Positions 1-6,784 of a stretch of DNA of 13,193 nt are shown here, piece by piece. The notes beneath the pieces are model-generated. The model was given only the letters and a program-made list of their open reading frames with translations. It was not told the DNA's origin and searched no databases. The position numbers and the translations under genes are program-made. Numbering within the stretch: position 1 is the first letter of the stretch; every line of letters begins with the position of its first letter. Location: positions 1-13,193 of the forward strand of contig CBFGWL010000080.1 of the NCBI GenBank assembly GCA_965652565.1, written 5' to 3'. Source of the DNA: RSA11 sp965652565. Lineage in GTDB: Bacteria; Actinomycetota; Thermoleophilia; Solirubrobacterales; 70-9.

Positions 1-1
1 C

Positions 2-895
2 TCAGCGCTTGGAGAACTGGGGACGCTTGCGGGCCTTCTTGAGCCCGGCCTTGCGCCGCTCCTTGACGCGTGCGTCGCGCGTCAGCATCCCCCGGCGCTT
101 GAGCTCGGGGCGCAGCTCCGGATCGATGTCGCAGAGGGCGCGCGCGATGCCGTGGCGCACGGCGTCGGCCTGCCCGCTGAGCCCACCGCCGTGCACGCGC
201 ACACGCACGTCGACGTGGCTGTCGAAGCCGGTGACCACGAGGGGCTGCTTGGCGATCGTCTGGTGCAGGCTGCGCGGGAAGTACTCGGTCAGGTCGCGGC
301 CGTTGATCTGGAAGCCGCCGCCACCGCGCCGCAGGATCACGCGGGCTACCGCGGACTTGCGCTTGCCGGTGGCCTGAATGTTGGCGTCGGGCGCGAGATC
401 GACCTTCGCGGGGCGCGCGACGGCTTCCTCGTCGTCATCGTCGGCCGTCGCCTCGGCCTCACGCCGCGCGCGCTCCTCGGCCTCGGCCTCGAGGCGGGCG
501 CGCTCCTCGGCGCTCAGCTCCCGCTCGGGCTCGATGCGCAGCGGCTCGAGGCTCGCGCCAGGCGGCTCATCGCTCTTGCGCTTGCGTTCCTCGGCCGGGG
601 CGTCGTCCTTGGCGGCCTCGCCCTCGTCAGCCTGCCCGGCGGCCTCGGCCTGATCCCCGGCGCTCTCGGCGGTGGGCTGCTCAGCCTCCTCGGCCGGCGC
701 CTCGCTCGGCTCCTCGGCGCCCTCGGCCTCAGCAGCGGACCCCTCGTCCGCGGCGGCAGCGGGCTCCTCGGCCTGCTCGCTCGCCTGCGGCTCCGGGGTG
801 GCCCCCTCCTGGGGCTCCTGGGGCGTCGGCTCTGCGGCCTCGCCCTCGGGGGCCGGCTGGTCGGCGTCCTCGCGGTTCGTCTCGTCGTCGGTCAT
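2..895 (-). CDS. rpsI: 30S ribosomal protein S9 with long acidic N-terminal extension
   Basis: S9 is a small-subunit ribosomal protein whose basic C-terminal tail reaches the P-site tRNA. The last ~125 residues are a full S9 domain: it opens with ATGKRKSAVARV, contains the GGGLSGQADAVRHGIARAL segment and ends in the classic RPQFSKR tail. Before it lie about 172 residues rich in Glu, Ala, Pro and Gln, then a charged helix-like stretch (EERARLEAEAEERARREAEA) and a DDDDEE patch; bacterial S9 is usually ~130-170 residues in total, so 297 is long. I chose ATG 895, whose A is also the last base of the rplM stop (TGATG), implying translational coupling; a TTG at 898 is in frame but less likely. The domain call is sure. 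The extension is open with no stop and follows directly from the only good start, so I believe it is translated, but its role is unknown. Confidence 0.96.
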   Translation of the reverse strand: MTDDETNREDADQPAPEGEAAEPTPQEPQEGATPEPQASEQAEEPAAAADEGSAAEAEGAEEPSEAPAEEAEQPTAESAGDQAEAAGQADEGEAAKDDAPAEERKRKSDEPPGASLEPLRIEPERELSAEERARLEAEAEERARREAEATADDDDEEAVARPAKVDLAPDANIQATGKRKSAVARVILRRGGGGFQINGRDLTEYFPRSLHQTIAKQPLVVTGFDSHVDVRVRVHGGGLSGQADAVRHGIARALCDIDPELRPELKRRGMLTRDARVKERRKAGLKKARKRPQFSKR

Positions 896-1329
896 CAAGT
901 CTCGATCTCCAGGGGCTTGGGCTGCTGGGCGGCGTGCGGATGGTCCGGACCGGCGTAGACCTTGAGCTTGCGAAGCTGCGCGCGACCCAGCCGGTTGCGC
1001 GGCAGCATCCCCTTGACGGCCTTGCGGATGACCTCCTCGGGGTTGCGCTCGAGCATCTCGTTGAGGCTGCGCGACCGGATCCCGCCGGGGTAGCCCGTGT
1101 GGCGGTAGTAGGTCTTCTGCTCGCGCTTGCGCCCGCTCACTTCGATCTTGTCGGCGTTGACGACGATCACGAAGTCGCCCGTGTCGACGTGGGGCGTGTA
1201 CTCGGGCTTGCGCTTGCCGCGCAGAGCATCGGCGATGCCGGTCGCCAGGCGGCCCAGGGTCTTGCCCTCGGCGTCCACGACGTACCAGTCGCGCTGGCGG
1301 TCGGTGGGTGTCGCTACATACGTCTTCAT
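895..1329 (-). CDS. rplM: 50S ribosomal protein L13
   Basis: L13 is an early-assembling large-subunit ribosomal protein. The 144-residue length fits the family (about 140-150). Family signatures are all visible: WYVVDAEGKTLGRLAT near the N-terminus, GDFVIVVNADKIEVSGRK, the KTYYRHTGYPGGIR segment and the highly conserved KAVKGMLPRNRLGR. The start is ATG 1329, with only a weak purine stretch (GCAGAAG) upstream. It is the first gene of an rplM-rpsI pair, the usual bacterial arrangement, and its stop overlaps the rpsI start by one base. A -10-like TATCAT and a GC-rich hairpin lie 35-75 bases upstream. Confidence 0.97.
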   Translation of the reverse strand: MKTYVATPTDRQRDWYVVDAEGKTLGRLATGIADALRGKRKPEYTPHVDTGDFVIVVNADKIEVSGRKREQKTYYRHTGYPGGIRSRSLNEMLERNPEEVIRKAVKGMLPRNRLGRAQLRKLKVYAGPDHPHAAQQPKPLEIET

Positions 1330-1361
1330 CGGTGTGCTTCTGCGCGTCGGTGGTACGCGCG

Positions 1362-1407
1362 AAAACCGCGCCCGGCGGTGGCGCCCTGGCGCGGCCGAAG
1401 GATGATA
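1362..1407 (-). promoter_or_regulatory. Putative rplM promoter -10 and leader hairpin
   Basis: On the minus strand TATCAT (1407-1402) resembles a -10 element; there is no recognisable -35. Transcription would begin near 1395, directly at a hairpin with a 7-bp stem (CCGCGCC at 1394-1388 with GGCGCGG at 1372-1366, 15-base loop) followed by TTTT (1365-1362). The leader to the rplM ATG would be about 65 bases. Hairpin plus short U-run resembles a weak terminator and could be an attenuator, but four U residues are few; function is inferred only. Confidence 0.4.
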
Positions 1408-1495
1408 GCGGGCACCTCTCGAGACCGCGGGACGCCTCGCGCGCGGGCGCGGCGGCGGCGGCGTAGAGAATGTCGCAAACTGCGGGTGTGAGCGA

Positions 1496-1514
1496 CGTTA
1501 AGCACTCGCTAACG
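1496..1514. promoter_or_regulatory. Inverted repeat upstream of riboswitch promoter, possible operator
   Basis: CGTTA (1496-1500) and TAACG (1510-1514) form a perfect 5-bp inverted repeat with 9-base spacing. An outer, less regular pair GAGCG (1490-1494) and CGCTC (1518-1522) extends the symmetry. It sits where a -35 box would lie relative to the TATACT at 1530, so it could be a binding site for a regulator or just chance symmetry. Confidence 0.25.
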
Positions 1515-1529
1515 GTCCGCTCAAAGAGT

Positions 1530-1535
1530 TATACT
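1530..1535 (+). promoter_or_regulatory. -10 element of the riboswitch/M23 transcript
   Basis: TATACT matches the -10 consensus at 5 of 6 positions, and a start 6-8 bases downstream (about 1542) would begin the transcript just ahead of the riboswitch P1 stem at 1550. No good -35 is seen at 17 bases (CGCTAA). Confidence 0.5.
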
Positions 1536-1549
1536 GCCGCGCCACCAAA

Positions 1550-1689
1550 GGACCTGCCGAGTCCCCGGCGAGGGCCGGGGAGCGGGGGAACCAGTGGATG
1601 GACATCGAACAACACCATCCAGGGGCGAAGGGAGTTGCTCCCCGCGCCGCTCTTTCGGCGCGAGCCCGACAGCTAACCCCGCAGGCTCC
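1550..1689 (+). promoter_or_regulatory. Cyclic di-AMP riboswitch (ydaO/yuaA class)
   Basis: The aptamer matches the ydaO-yuaA class as I know it. P1 pairs GGACCTGC (1550-1557) with GCAGG-c-TCC (1681-1689). The conserved GCCGAGTCC follows, then a 7-bp hairpin CCCCGGC/GCCGGGG (1563-1580), the GGGGGAACC block (1584-1592), a 7-bp TGGATGG/CCATCCA stem (1595-1621), GGGGCGAAGGG (corresponding to the conserved GGGGUGAA), a CGCGCCG/CGGCGCG stem (1643-1662) and the hallmark CCCGACAGCTAACCC (1666-1680). In actinobacteria this class commonly precedes cell-wall hydrolase genes such as rpf, NlpC/P60 and M23 peptidases, consistent with the gene here. The P1 3' strand ends only 6 bases before the Shine-Dalgarno-like AGAGAGG and 17 bases before the TTG start, and I see no U-tract terminator between, so control may act on ribosome access. 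Confidence 0.93.
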
Positions 1690-1706
1690 ACGAAAGAGAG
1701 GCCCGA

Positions 1707-2843
1707 TTGCCTGGGGCGCAAGCGCCAAAGCGGTACAGCTGGAGACTGATCCCCATCGCAGCAGCGATGGCGGTCGTCAGCACCGGCGCGGGCGCCGCGT
1801 TCGCGGGCGGCGGCGGGCTCACGCTTCCCGACCCGCCGGAGGTGACCGACGTCGTCTGCGTCAAGGACTGCGCCGGCCTGCGCAAGGTGACCGAGGGCTC
1901 GCAGATCGAGTTCACCGGCAAGCGCCTCGGCGGCGTCGAGGAGGTCCGTTTCCCGGGCGAGGACGGGATCGTCAAGGTGAAGCCGCTGAAGGTCGCCAAG
2001 AAGCGCGTGGTCGCCGCGGTTCCCCGCGAGGCCGTCTCCGGTAATCCGCGCGTGGTCGATCCGCTCGCCGGCAAGGCGAAGTCCCCGCGCCCGATCAAGA
2101 TCGTCGACGCGATCCCGAAGACCGACGAGTTCAAGCTCCGCAGCGCCACGGCGACCCCGCAGAACTCCTTCTTCGACGCGAAGCGCAAGACCTCGCTCAC
2201 CTACCGCTTCGCCGGCTCGGGCCGCACCGACGTGCGGATCGAGGTCGTCAACCGCAAGACCGGCGAGACCGTGCGCCGCCTGCGCCGCAAGGCTGAGCCG
2301 AACACGGAGAACGTCGCGCGCTGGGACGGGACCAAGAAGTCGGGTAAGCCCGCCAAGGAGGGCCAGTACACGTTCCGCATCGGCCCCGTGACCGGCGGCG
2401 CCAACACCGCCAAGGGCGCCCGCTTCGCGCTGCGCGGCCACATCTTCCCGGTCCGCGCGCCGCACAACTTCGGCGACGGCTACGGGGCCGGTCGCGGCCA
2501 CCGCGGCGTCGACATCTTCGCCAAGTGCGGCAAGCCCATCGTCGCGGCGCGCGGCGGCAAGGTCATCTACCGCTCCTTCCAGGGCTCCGCCGCCGGCCAC
2601 TACATCGTGATCTCCGGCAAGGGCACCAACCGCGACTACATGTACGCGCACCTCGCGCGGCGCTCGCCGCTCAAGCCCGGCACCCGCGTGAAGACCGGCC
2701 AGCGGATCGGCGTCGTCGGCGAGACCGGCAACGCGCGAGGCTGCCACCTGCACTTCGAGGTCTGGAAGGGCGCGTGGTACGGCGGCGGCTCACCGATCAG
2801 CCGGATCAAGCCGCTCGTCCGCAAGTGGGATCGCTGGAGCTGA
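1707..2843 (+). CDS. Secreted M23 family metallopeptidase (peptidoglycan hydrolase)
   Basis: Zinc endopeptidases of this LytM/lysostaphin-like family cut peptide cross-links in peptidoglycan. Residues 1-33 look like a signal peptide: basic KRYSWR, hydrophobic LIPIAAAMAVV, cleavage near AFA-GG. Residues ~40-135 resemble an IPT/TIG-like beta domain (TEGSQIEFTGKRLGG), residues ~150-228 a FlgD-type Ig-like domain (VARWDGTKKSGKPAKEGQYTF), and ~245-372 the M23 domain. Expected metal and catalytic residues are present: H265 and D269 in HRGVD, H315 in YAH, H347 and H349 in HLH. The start is TTG 1707, with AGAGAGG five bases upstream and placed so that the signal peptide begins at residue 1. The gene follows a c-di-AMP riboswitch, tying wall hydrolysis to c-di-AMP level. 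The exact bond cleaved cannot be told from sequence. Confidence 0.92.
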   Translation: MPGAQAPKRYSWRLIPIAAAMAVVSTGAGAAFAGGGGLTLPDPPEVTDVVCVKDCAGLRKVTEGSQIEFTGKRLGGVEEVRFPGEDGIVKVKPLKVAKKRVVAAVPREAVSGNPRVVDPLAGKAKSPRPIKIVDAIPKTDEFKLRSATATPQNSFFDAKRKTSLTYRFAGSGRTDVRIEVVNRKTGETVRRLRRKAEPNTENVARWDGTKKSGKPAKEGQYTFRIGPVTGGANTAKGARFALRGHIFPVRAPHNFGDGYGAGRGHRGVDIFAKCGKPIVAARGGKVIYRSFQGSAAGHYIVISGKGTNRDYMYAHLARRSPLKPGTRVKTGQRIGVVGETGNARGCHLHFEVWKGAWYGGGSPISRIKPLVRKWDRWS

Positions 2844-2881
2844 TCGCGGCCGCCGCGAGCTCCCCCGGCGCGCAGCGCGCC
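2844..2881 (+). terminator. Twin GC hairpins after the M23 gene, possible non-canonical terminator
   Basis: Directly after the stop codon are two strong inverted repeats: TCGCGG/CCGCGA (2844-2858) and the near-perfect palindrome GGCGCGC-A-GCGCGCC (2867-2881). Neither is followed by a T-tract, so this is at best a U-less hairpin terminator or an mRNA 3' end stabiliser. Confidence 0.35.
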
Positions 2882-2890
2882 AAGCCCAAC

Positions 2891-2896
2891 TAGATT
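2891..2896 (+). promoter_or_regulatory. -10-like TAGATT ahead of flippase gene
   Basis: TAGATT fits the actinobacterial TANNNT -10 pattern and ends 13 bases before ATG 2910. There is no Shine-Dalgarno sequence in between, so the transcript may be leaderless or nearly so. Compare similar elements at 4299 and 12160. Confidence 0.35.
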
Positions 2897-2909
2897 CCGC
2901 GCCGCTCGC

Positions 2910-4286
2910 ATGAGTCGATCCGGTGCGCCCACCAGCCGCTACGGGCGCTCGGCCGCGCTGCTGACCGGGGCCGTCGGCGCGGCCGGGCTGCTCACCTACG
3001 CGTTCTTCGCGCTCGCCTCGCACGCGCTCGACCGCGAGGAGTACGGGCGCATCGTCGTGCTGTGGTCGGTGATGTTCATCGCGATCTCGGTGCTCTTCCG
3101 GCCGGTCGAGCAGCTCCTCTCCAGGACGATCGCGGAGCTCGACTCGCACGGGCGCCCCACGGGGCACGTGCTGCGCACCGCCGCCACCATCCAGCTCGCG
3201 ATCGCGGCCGCTTTCACGCTCGCCGCCTTCGCCCTGCGGGGCCCGATCCAGGACGACCTCTTCGACGGCGACGCGCTCTTCTTCTACGCGCTCCTCGCCT
3301 CGGTGCTGGGCTTCGCCGCGGCGTTCTTCGCGCGCGGGTACCTGGCGGGCAGCCACCGCTTCGGCCTCTACGCGGCGCTGGTCCTGCTCGACGCCGTGGC
3401 GCGGATGGCGTTCGCGCTCGTGGTCGCCGTGGGGCTCGCGGACGGGGTCGACCCGGTGGCGATCGGGATCGCGCTCGCGCCGCTCATCGGGCTCTTCGTG
3501 CTCGTGGGCATCGGCCGGGCCCGGCGGACCCCGCTCCCGCCGGTCCGCGACGAGGGCGCCCCAGCGGGCGGCGAGGCCGCGCCCGAGTTCACCCTGGCTC
3601 AGGGCACCGGGTTCGCCGCGGCCGTGCTGCTGATCATGCTGAGCGAGCAGATCTTCTTGAACAGCGGGCCGCTGTTTGCGCGCTTCGAGCGGGACACGGC
3701 GGCCGCCGGCTTCATCTTCAACGTCCTGATGGTCGTGCGCGCCCCGGTCGTGCTCTTCCAGGCGATCGCGACCAGCCTCCTCCCCCACCTCACGCGGATG
3801 CGCTCGCGCGGCGACCGGGAGGGCGGCGACGCCTTCGAGCGCTCCGTGCGCGTCACGCTGCTCGCGGTCGCAGGATTTACGGCGCTCACGCTGCTCGCCG
3901 TGGCGATCGCGGGGCCGACCCTCATGCAGCTCGCCTTCGGCGACAAGTTCGACTACGACCGGCCGGGGCTTTTGATCGTCGCCGCGGGCATGGGGCTCTA
4001 CCTGGCGGCTACGACGCTCAACCAGGCTGTCCTCGCCCAAGCACAGGCCCGCCGCGCAGCGCTCTGCTGGGCCGCGTGCGCGGTCGCGCTGCTCGCCTGG
4101 TACGCAGTGCCGGCCGTCGAGGTCTTCCGCCGCGTGGAGATCGGCTTCGCGCTGGCCTCCGCCCTGCTCTGCCTGCTGCTCTGGCTCGTCTATGGCCGCC
4201 CGCACGGGCGCTCCGCCGACGCGCTCGAGCCGGGCTCCCCGCGCGAGCTCGAGGCTCGCCTCGCCGCGGCAGATGACGCGGCCTGA
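2910..4286 (+). CDS. Polysaccharide flippase-like membrane protein (MOP superfamily)
   Basis: The 458-residue protein is strongly hydrophobic with roughly 12 predicted membrane segments, beginning with residues ~14-37 (AALLTGAVGAAGLLTYAFFA) and ending near residue 428. The pattern, including the early EEYGRIVVLWSVMFI segment and paired helices separated by a cytoplasmic linker (~205-230, PLPPVRDEGAPAGGEAAPE), fits the Wzx/RfbX branch of the MOP exporter superfamily, which moves lipid-linked glycans across the cytoplasmic membrane. The start ATG 2910 has no Shine-Dalgarno site. It is followed 28 bases later by a TylF-like methyltransferase, which may modify the glycan or a related metabolite. 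No glycosyltransferase or polymerase lies nearby, so the substrate cannot be named. Family membership is by overall pattern, as the family lacks short diagnostic motifs. Confidence 0.78.
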   Translation: MSRSGAPTSRYGRSAALLTGAVGAAGLLTYAFFALASHALDREEYGRIVVLWSVMFIAISVLFRPVEQLLSRTIAELDSHGRPTGHVLRTAATIQLAIAAAFTLAAFALRGPIQDDLFDGDALFFYALLASVLGFAAAFFARGYLAGSHRFGLYAALVLLDAVARMAFALVVAVGLADGVDPVAIGIALAPLIGLFVLVGIGRARRTPLPPVRDEGAPAGGEAAPEFTLAQGTGFAAAVLLIMLSEQIFLNSGPLFARFERDTAAAGFIFNVLMVVRAPVVLFQAIATSLLPHLTRMRSRGDREGGDAFERSVRVTLLAVAGFTALTLLAVAIAGPTLMQLAFGDKFDYDRPGLLIVAAGMGLYLAATTLNQAVLAQAQARRAALCWAACAVALLAWYAVPAVEVFRRVEIGFALASALLCLLLWLVYGRPHGRSADALEPGSPRELEARLAAADDAA

Positions 4287-4298
4287 GCGGCGGTCGTC

Positions 4299-4304
4299 TA
4301 CGGT
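4299..4304 (+). promoter_or_regulatory. -10-like TACGGT ahead of methyltransferase gene
   Basis: TACGGT fits TANNNT and ends exactly 10 bases before ATG 4315, with no Shine-Dalgarno sequence in between. The same spacing is seen for TACGAT ahead of the acyltransferase gene at 12176, supporting a leaderless-type start. Confidence 0.35.
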
Positions 4305-4314
4305 ACGCCGCGGG

Positions 4315-5085
4315 ATGGCCGGAAGGGTGGGACAGAGCGTCGCGCGGGCCGGCGCGAAGGTGCTCGGGCGCTTGGGCTACGAGGTCCGCGCCCGCAACGG
4401 CATGCCGCCGATCCCGCCCGACTGCGACGAGGCAACCCGCCGGATCATCCAGCGCGTCCAGCCGTACACCCTGACGCCGCCCGAGCGGATCATGGCGCTC
4501 TGCGACGCGGTGCGCTACATCGAGCGCAACGGGGTCGAGGGCGCGATCGTCGAGTGCGGCGTGTGGCGCGGCGGCAGCATGATGGCCGCGGCCGGCACGC
4601 TCGTGGATCTGGGGGCGGCCGAGCGCGAGCTCTACCTCTTCGACACCTTCACGGAGTTCCCCAAGCCCGAGGAGCGCGACCGTCATGCCTGGGCCGACGG
4701 GACGCCCGACGAGCTCTACGAGACGATCACCACGCATCCGGTCTTCGCCCACATCCCTGTGGAGCAGGTGCGCGCGCTCGTCGAGAGCACCGGACATCCG
4801 GGCGAGCGCATCCACACGGTCCAGGGGCTCGTCGAGGACACGATTCCCGAGCAGGCGCCGGAGCGGATCGCGCTGTGCCGGCTCGACACGGACTGGTACC
4901 GGTCGACCAAGCACGAGCTCGAGCACCTCTACGGCCGGATCAGCCGCGGGGGTGTGCTGATCATCGACGACTACGGCGAGTACGAGGGCGCGCGGGACGC
5001 GACGGACGAGTTCTGGGCGGGGCTCGATGAGCCGCCCTTGCTGCACCGCGTCGACTCCAGCTGCCGCGTCGCGGTGAAGCCCTAG
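4315..5085 (+). CDS. TylF/MycF-like SAM-dependent O-methyltransferase
   Basis: Members of the TylF family methylate sugar hydroxyls of macrolides and related glycosides using S-adenosylmethionine and Mg2+. The 256-residue length fits. The SAM-binding segment is VECGVWRGGSMM (79-90), followed by the family LFDTFTEFP (108-116). A later LDTDWYRSTKHELEHLY block (190-206) and GGVLIIDDYGEYEGAR contain the acidic residues (D191/D193 region and D218-D219) that in this family ligate Mg2+. I prefer ATG 4315; an in-frame ATG at 4273 would overlap the flippase gene by 14 bases, adds a low-complexity Arg/Ser-rich tail and is less plausible. Its neighbour, the flippase, suggests a role in tailoring an exported glycan; natural-product sugar methylation is the alternative. 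The substrate is not known. The gene converges on guaA with only four bases between stops. Confidence 0.82.
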   Translation: MAGRVGQSVARAGAKVLGRLGYEVRARNGMPPIPPDCDEATRRIIQRVQPYTLTPPERIMALCDAVRYIERNGVEGAIVECGVWRGGSMMAAAGTLVDLGAAERELYLFDTFTEFPKPEERDRHAWADGTPDELYETITTHPVFAHIPVEQVRALVESTGHPGERIHTVQGLVEDTIPEQAPERIALCRLDTDWYRSTKHELEHLYGRISRGGVLIIDDYGEYEGARDATDEFWAGLDEPPLLHRVDSSCRVAVKP

Positions 5086-5089
5086 CGAC

Positions 5090-6784
5090 TTACTCCCACT
5101 CGATGGTCGCGGGCGGCTTGGAGGAGACGTCCAGCGCCACGCGGTTCACGCCCGGCACCTCGTTGATGATCCGGTTCGAGACGCGCTCGAGCAGGTCGTA
5201 TGGCAGGCGCGCCCAGTCGGCGGTCATCGCGTCCTCGGAGGTCACCGCGCGGATCACGATCGGGTAGGCGTAGGTGCGCCCGTCGCCCTGCACGCCCACC
5301 GAGCGCACAACCGGGAGCACGCAGAACGACTGCCACAGCTCGCGGTAGAGGCCGGCCGCGCGGATCTCCTCCTGGAGGATCGCGTCGGCCTCGCGCAGGA
5401 TGTCGAGGCGCTCGCGGGTGACCTCGCCGCCCACGATCCGGATGCCGAGACCCGGGCCGGGGAACGGCTGGCGCCAGACGATGCGATCGGGCAGGCCGAG
5501 CTCGGTCGCGACGGCGCGCACCTCGTCCTTGAAGAGCAGCCGCAGCGGCTCGACGAGGTCGAAGTCGAGGTCCTCGGGGAGGCCGCCGACGTTGTGGTGC
5601 GACTTGATCGTCGCGGCGCCGTTGCCGTCGCCGCCCGACTCGATCACGTCGGAGTACAGGGTGCCCTGCACGAGGAAGCCGGCGTCCTTGAGCTTGCGCG
5701 CCTCCTCCTCGAAGACGCGGATGAACTCCTCGCCGATGATCTTGCGCTTGCGCTCGGGCTCGGTGACACCGGCGAGGCGCTCGAGGAAACGGTCCTCGGC
5801 GTCGACGTGCACGAGCTTGATGCCAAGCTCGTCGCGGAAGGCGCGCACGACCTGGTCGGCCTCGTTCTTGCGCATGAGGCCGTGATCGACGAGCACGCAG
5901 GTGAGCTGGTCGCCGACGGCCTTGTGCACGAGCGCCGCAGCGGTCGCCGAGTCGACGCCGCCGGAGAGCCCGCAGATCACCTCGGCGTCGCCGACCTGGG
6001 CGCGGATGTGCTCGACCTGCTCGTCGATCACCGATGCCGGCGACCACTGCTCCTTGCAGCCGGAGATCTCGCGCAGGAAGCGCTCGAGGATCTGCGTGCC
6101 GTAGGGCGTGTGGACGACCTCGGGGTGGAACTGGATCCCGTAGAGGCCTCGGTCGACCGACTCGCAGGCCGCCACGGGCGAGCCCGGGCTGGAGGCGAGC
6201 GCGGCGAATCCGGGCGGGGCCTCGAGGACGCAGTCGCGGTGGCTCATCCAGCACTGCTGCTCGGCCGGCAGGCCGGCCAGCAGACGCCCGCCGTCGCTGG
6301 CGAGCTCCAGGCGGGTGCGGCCGAACTCACCGGCCTCGGCGCCCTCGACGCGGCCGCCGAGCGCGCGGGCCATCGCCTGCATGCCGTAACAGATGCCGAG
6401 GACCGGGACGCCGAGGTCGAGCAGCTCGGTGCGCAGCGCCGGCGCGCCCTCGGCGTAGACCGACGCCGGTCCGCCGGAGAGCACGAGCGCACGCGGCGAG
6501 CGCGCCGTGATGTTCTCGAGCGGCGTGGAGTGCGGCAGGAGCTCCGCGTACACGCCGCACTCGCGGATCCGGCGGGCGATGAGCTGCGAGTACTGCCCGC
6601 CGAAGTCGAGCACGAGGACCTCCTCGCGGGCCGATTCCGGCGGCTCGACGGTGGCCGCGGCCGGCGCCGCGGGCTCGCCGTCGACGATCGCCCGCGCCGC
6701 CGTGCTCGAGCCCGAGACCTCGGGCTGGTGATCCGGGCGGAGCTCGCCCTGGGATTCGTCCGGGGCGAGCGTCCGGTCAGTCAT
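5090..6784 (-). CDS. guaA: GMP synthase (glutamine-hydrolysing)
   Basis: GuaA converts XMP to GMP using ATP and glutamine, the last step of guanine nucleotide synthesis. The class I amidotransferase domain starts at VLVLDFGGQYSQLIARR (~56-72) with nucleophile C132 in GICYGMQ and partners H220 and E222 in FHPEV. The ATP pyrophosphatase domain has the P-loop SGGVDS (274-279), and the dimerisation domain ends in the family tail KPPATIEWE. At 564 residues it is about 40-50 longer than usual because of an N-terminal leader of ~54 residues, Pro/Ala/Glu-rich and probably disordered. I see no ATG/GTG/TTG in that leader that would give a standard start before VLDFGG, and ATG 6784 overlaps the guaB3 end by 8 bases, so I kept the long form. 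Co-translation with guaB3 couples IMP to XMP to GMP. Confidence 0.98.
   Translation of the reverse strand: MTDRTLAPDESQGELRPDHQPEVSGSSTAARAIVDGEPAAPAAATVEPPESAREEVLVLDFGGQYSQLIARRIRECGVYAELLPHSTPLENITARSPRALVLSGGPASVYAEGAPALRTELLDLGVPVLGICYGMQAMARALGGRVEGAEAGEFGRTRLELASDGGRLLAGLPAEQQCWMSHRDCVLEAPPGFAALASSPGSPVAACESVDRGLYGIQFHPEVVHTPYGTQILERFLREISGCKEQWSPASVIDEQVEHIRAQVGDAEVICGLSGGVDSATAAALVHKAVGDQLTCVLVDHGLMRKNEADQVVRAFRDELGIKLVHVDAEDRFLERLAGVTEPERKRKIIGEEFIRVFEEEARKLKDAGFLVQGTLYSDVIESGGDGNGAATIKSHHNVGGLPEDLDFDLVEPLRLLFKDEVRAVATELGLPDRIVWRQPFPGPGLGIRIVGGEVTRERLDILREADAILQEEIRAAGLYRELWQSFCVLPVVRSVGVQGDGRTYAYPIVIRAVTSEDAMTADWARLPYDLLERVSNRIINEVPGVNRVALDVSSKPPATIEWE

Noticed and set aside
152..958. 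Long plus-strand open frame opposite rpsI and the rplM end
   Set aside because: It is antisense to the S9 gene, its Leu/Gly/Arg-rich composition comes from the Glu/Ala-rich codons on the other strand, and it shows no known domain or start signal.
2790..4205. Minus-strand 471-residue open frame opposite the flippase
   Set aside because: The Glu/Arg/His-rich translation is the antisense of a hydrophobic membrane protein and has no domain.
4192..4314. Longer forms of the methyltransferase starting at 4192 or 4273
   Set aside because: They overlap the flippase end, add Arg/Ser-rich low-complexity residues and lack start signals; 4315 gives a family-typical length.
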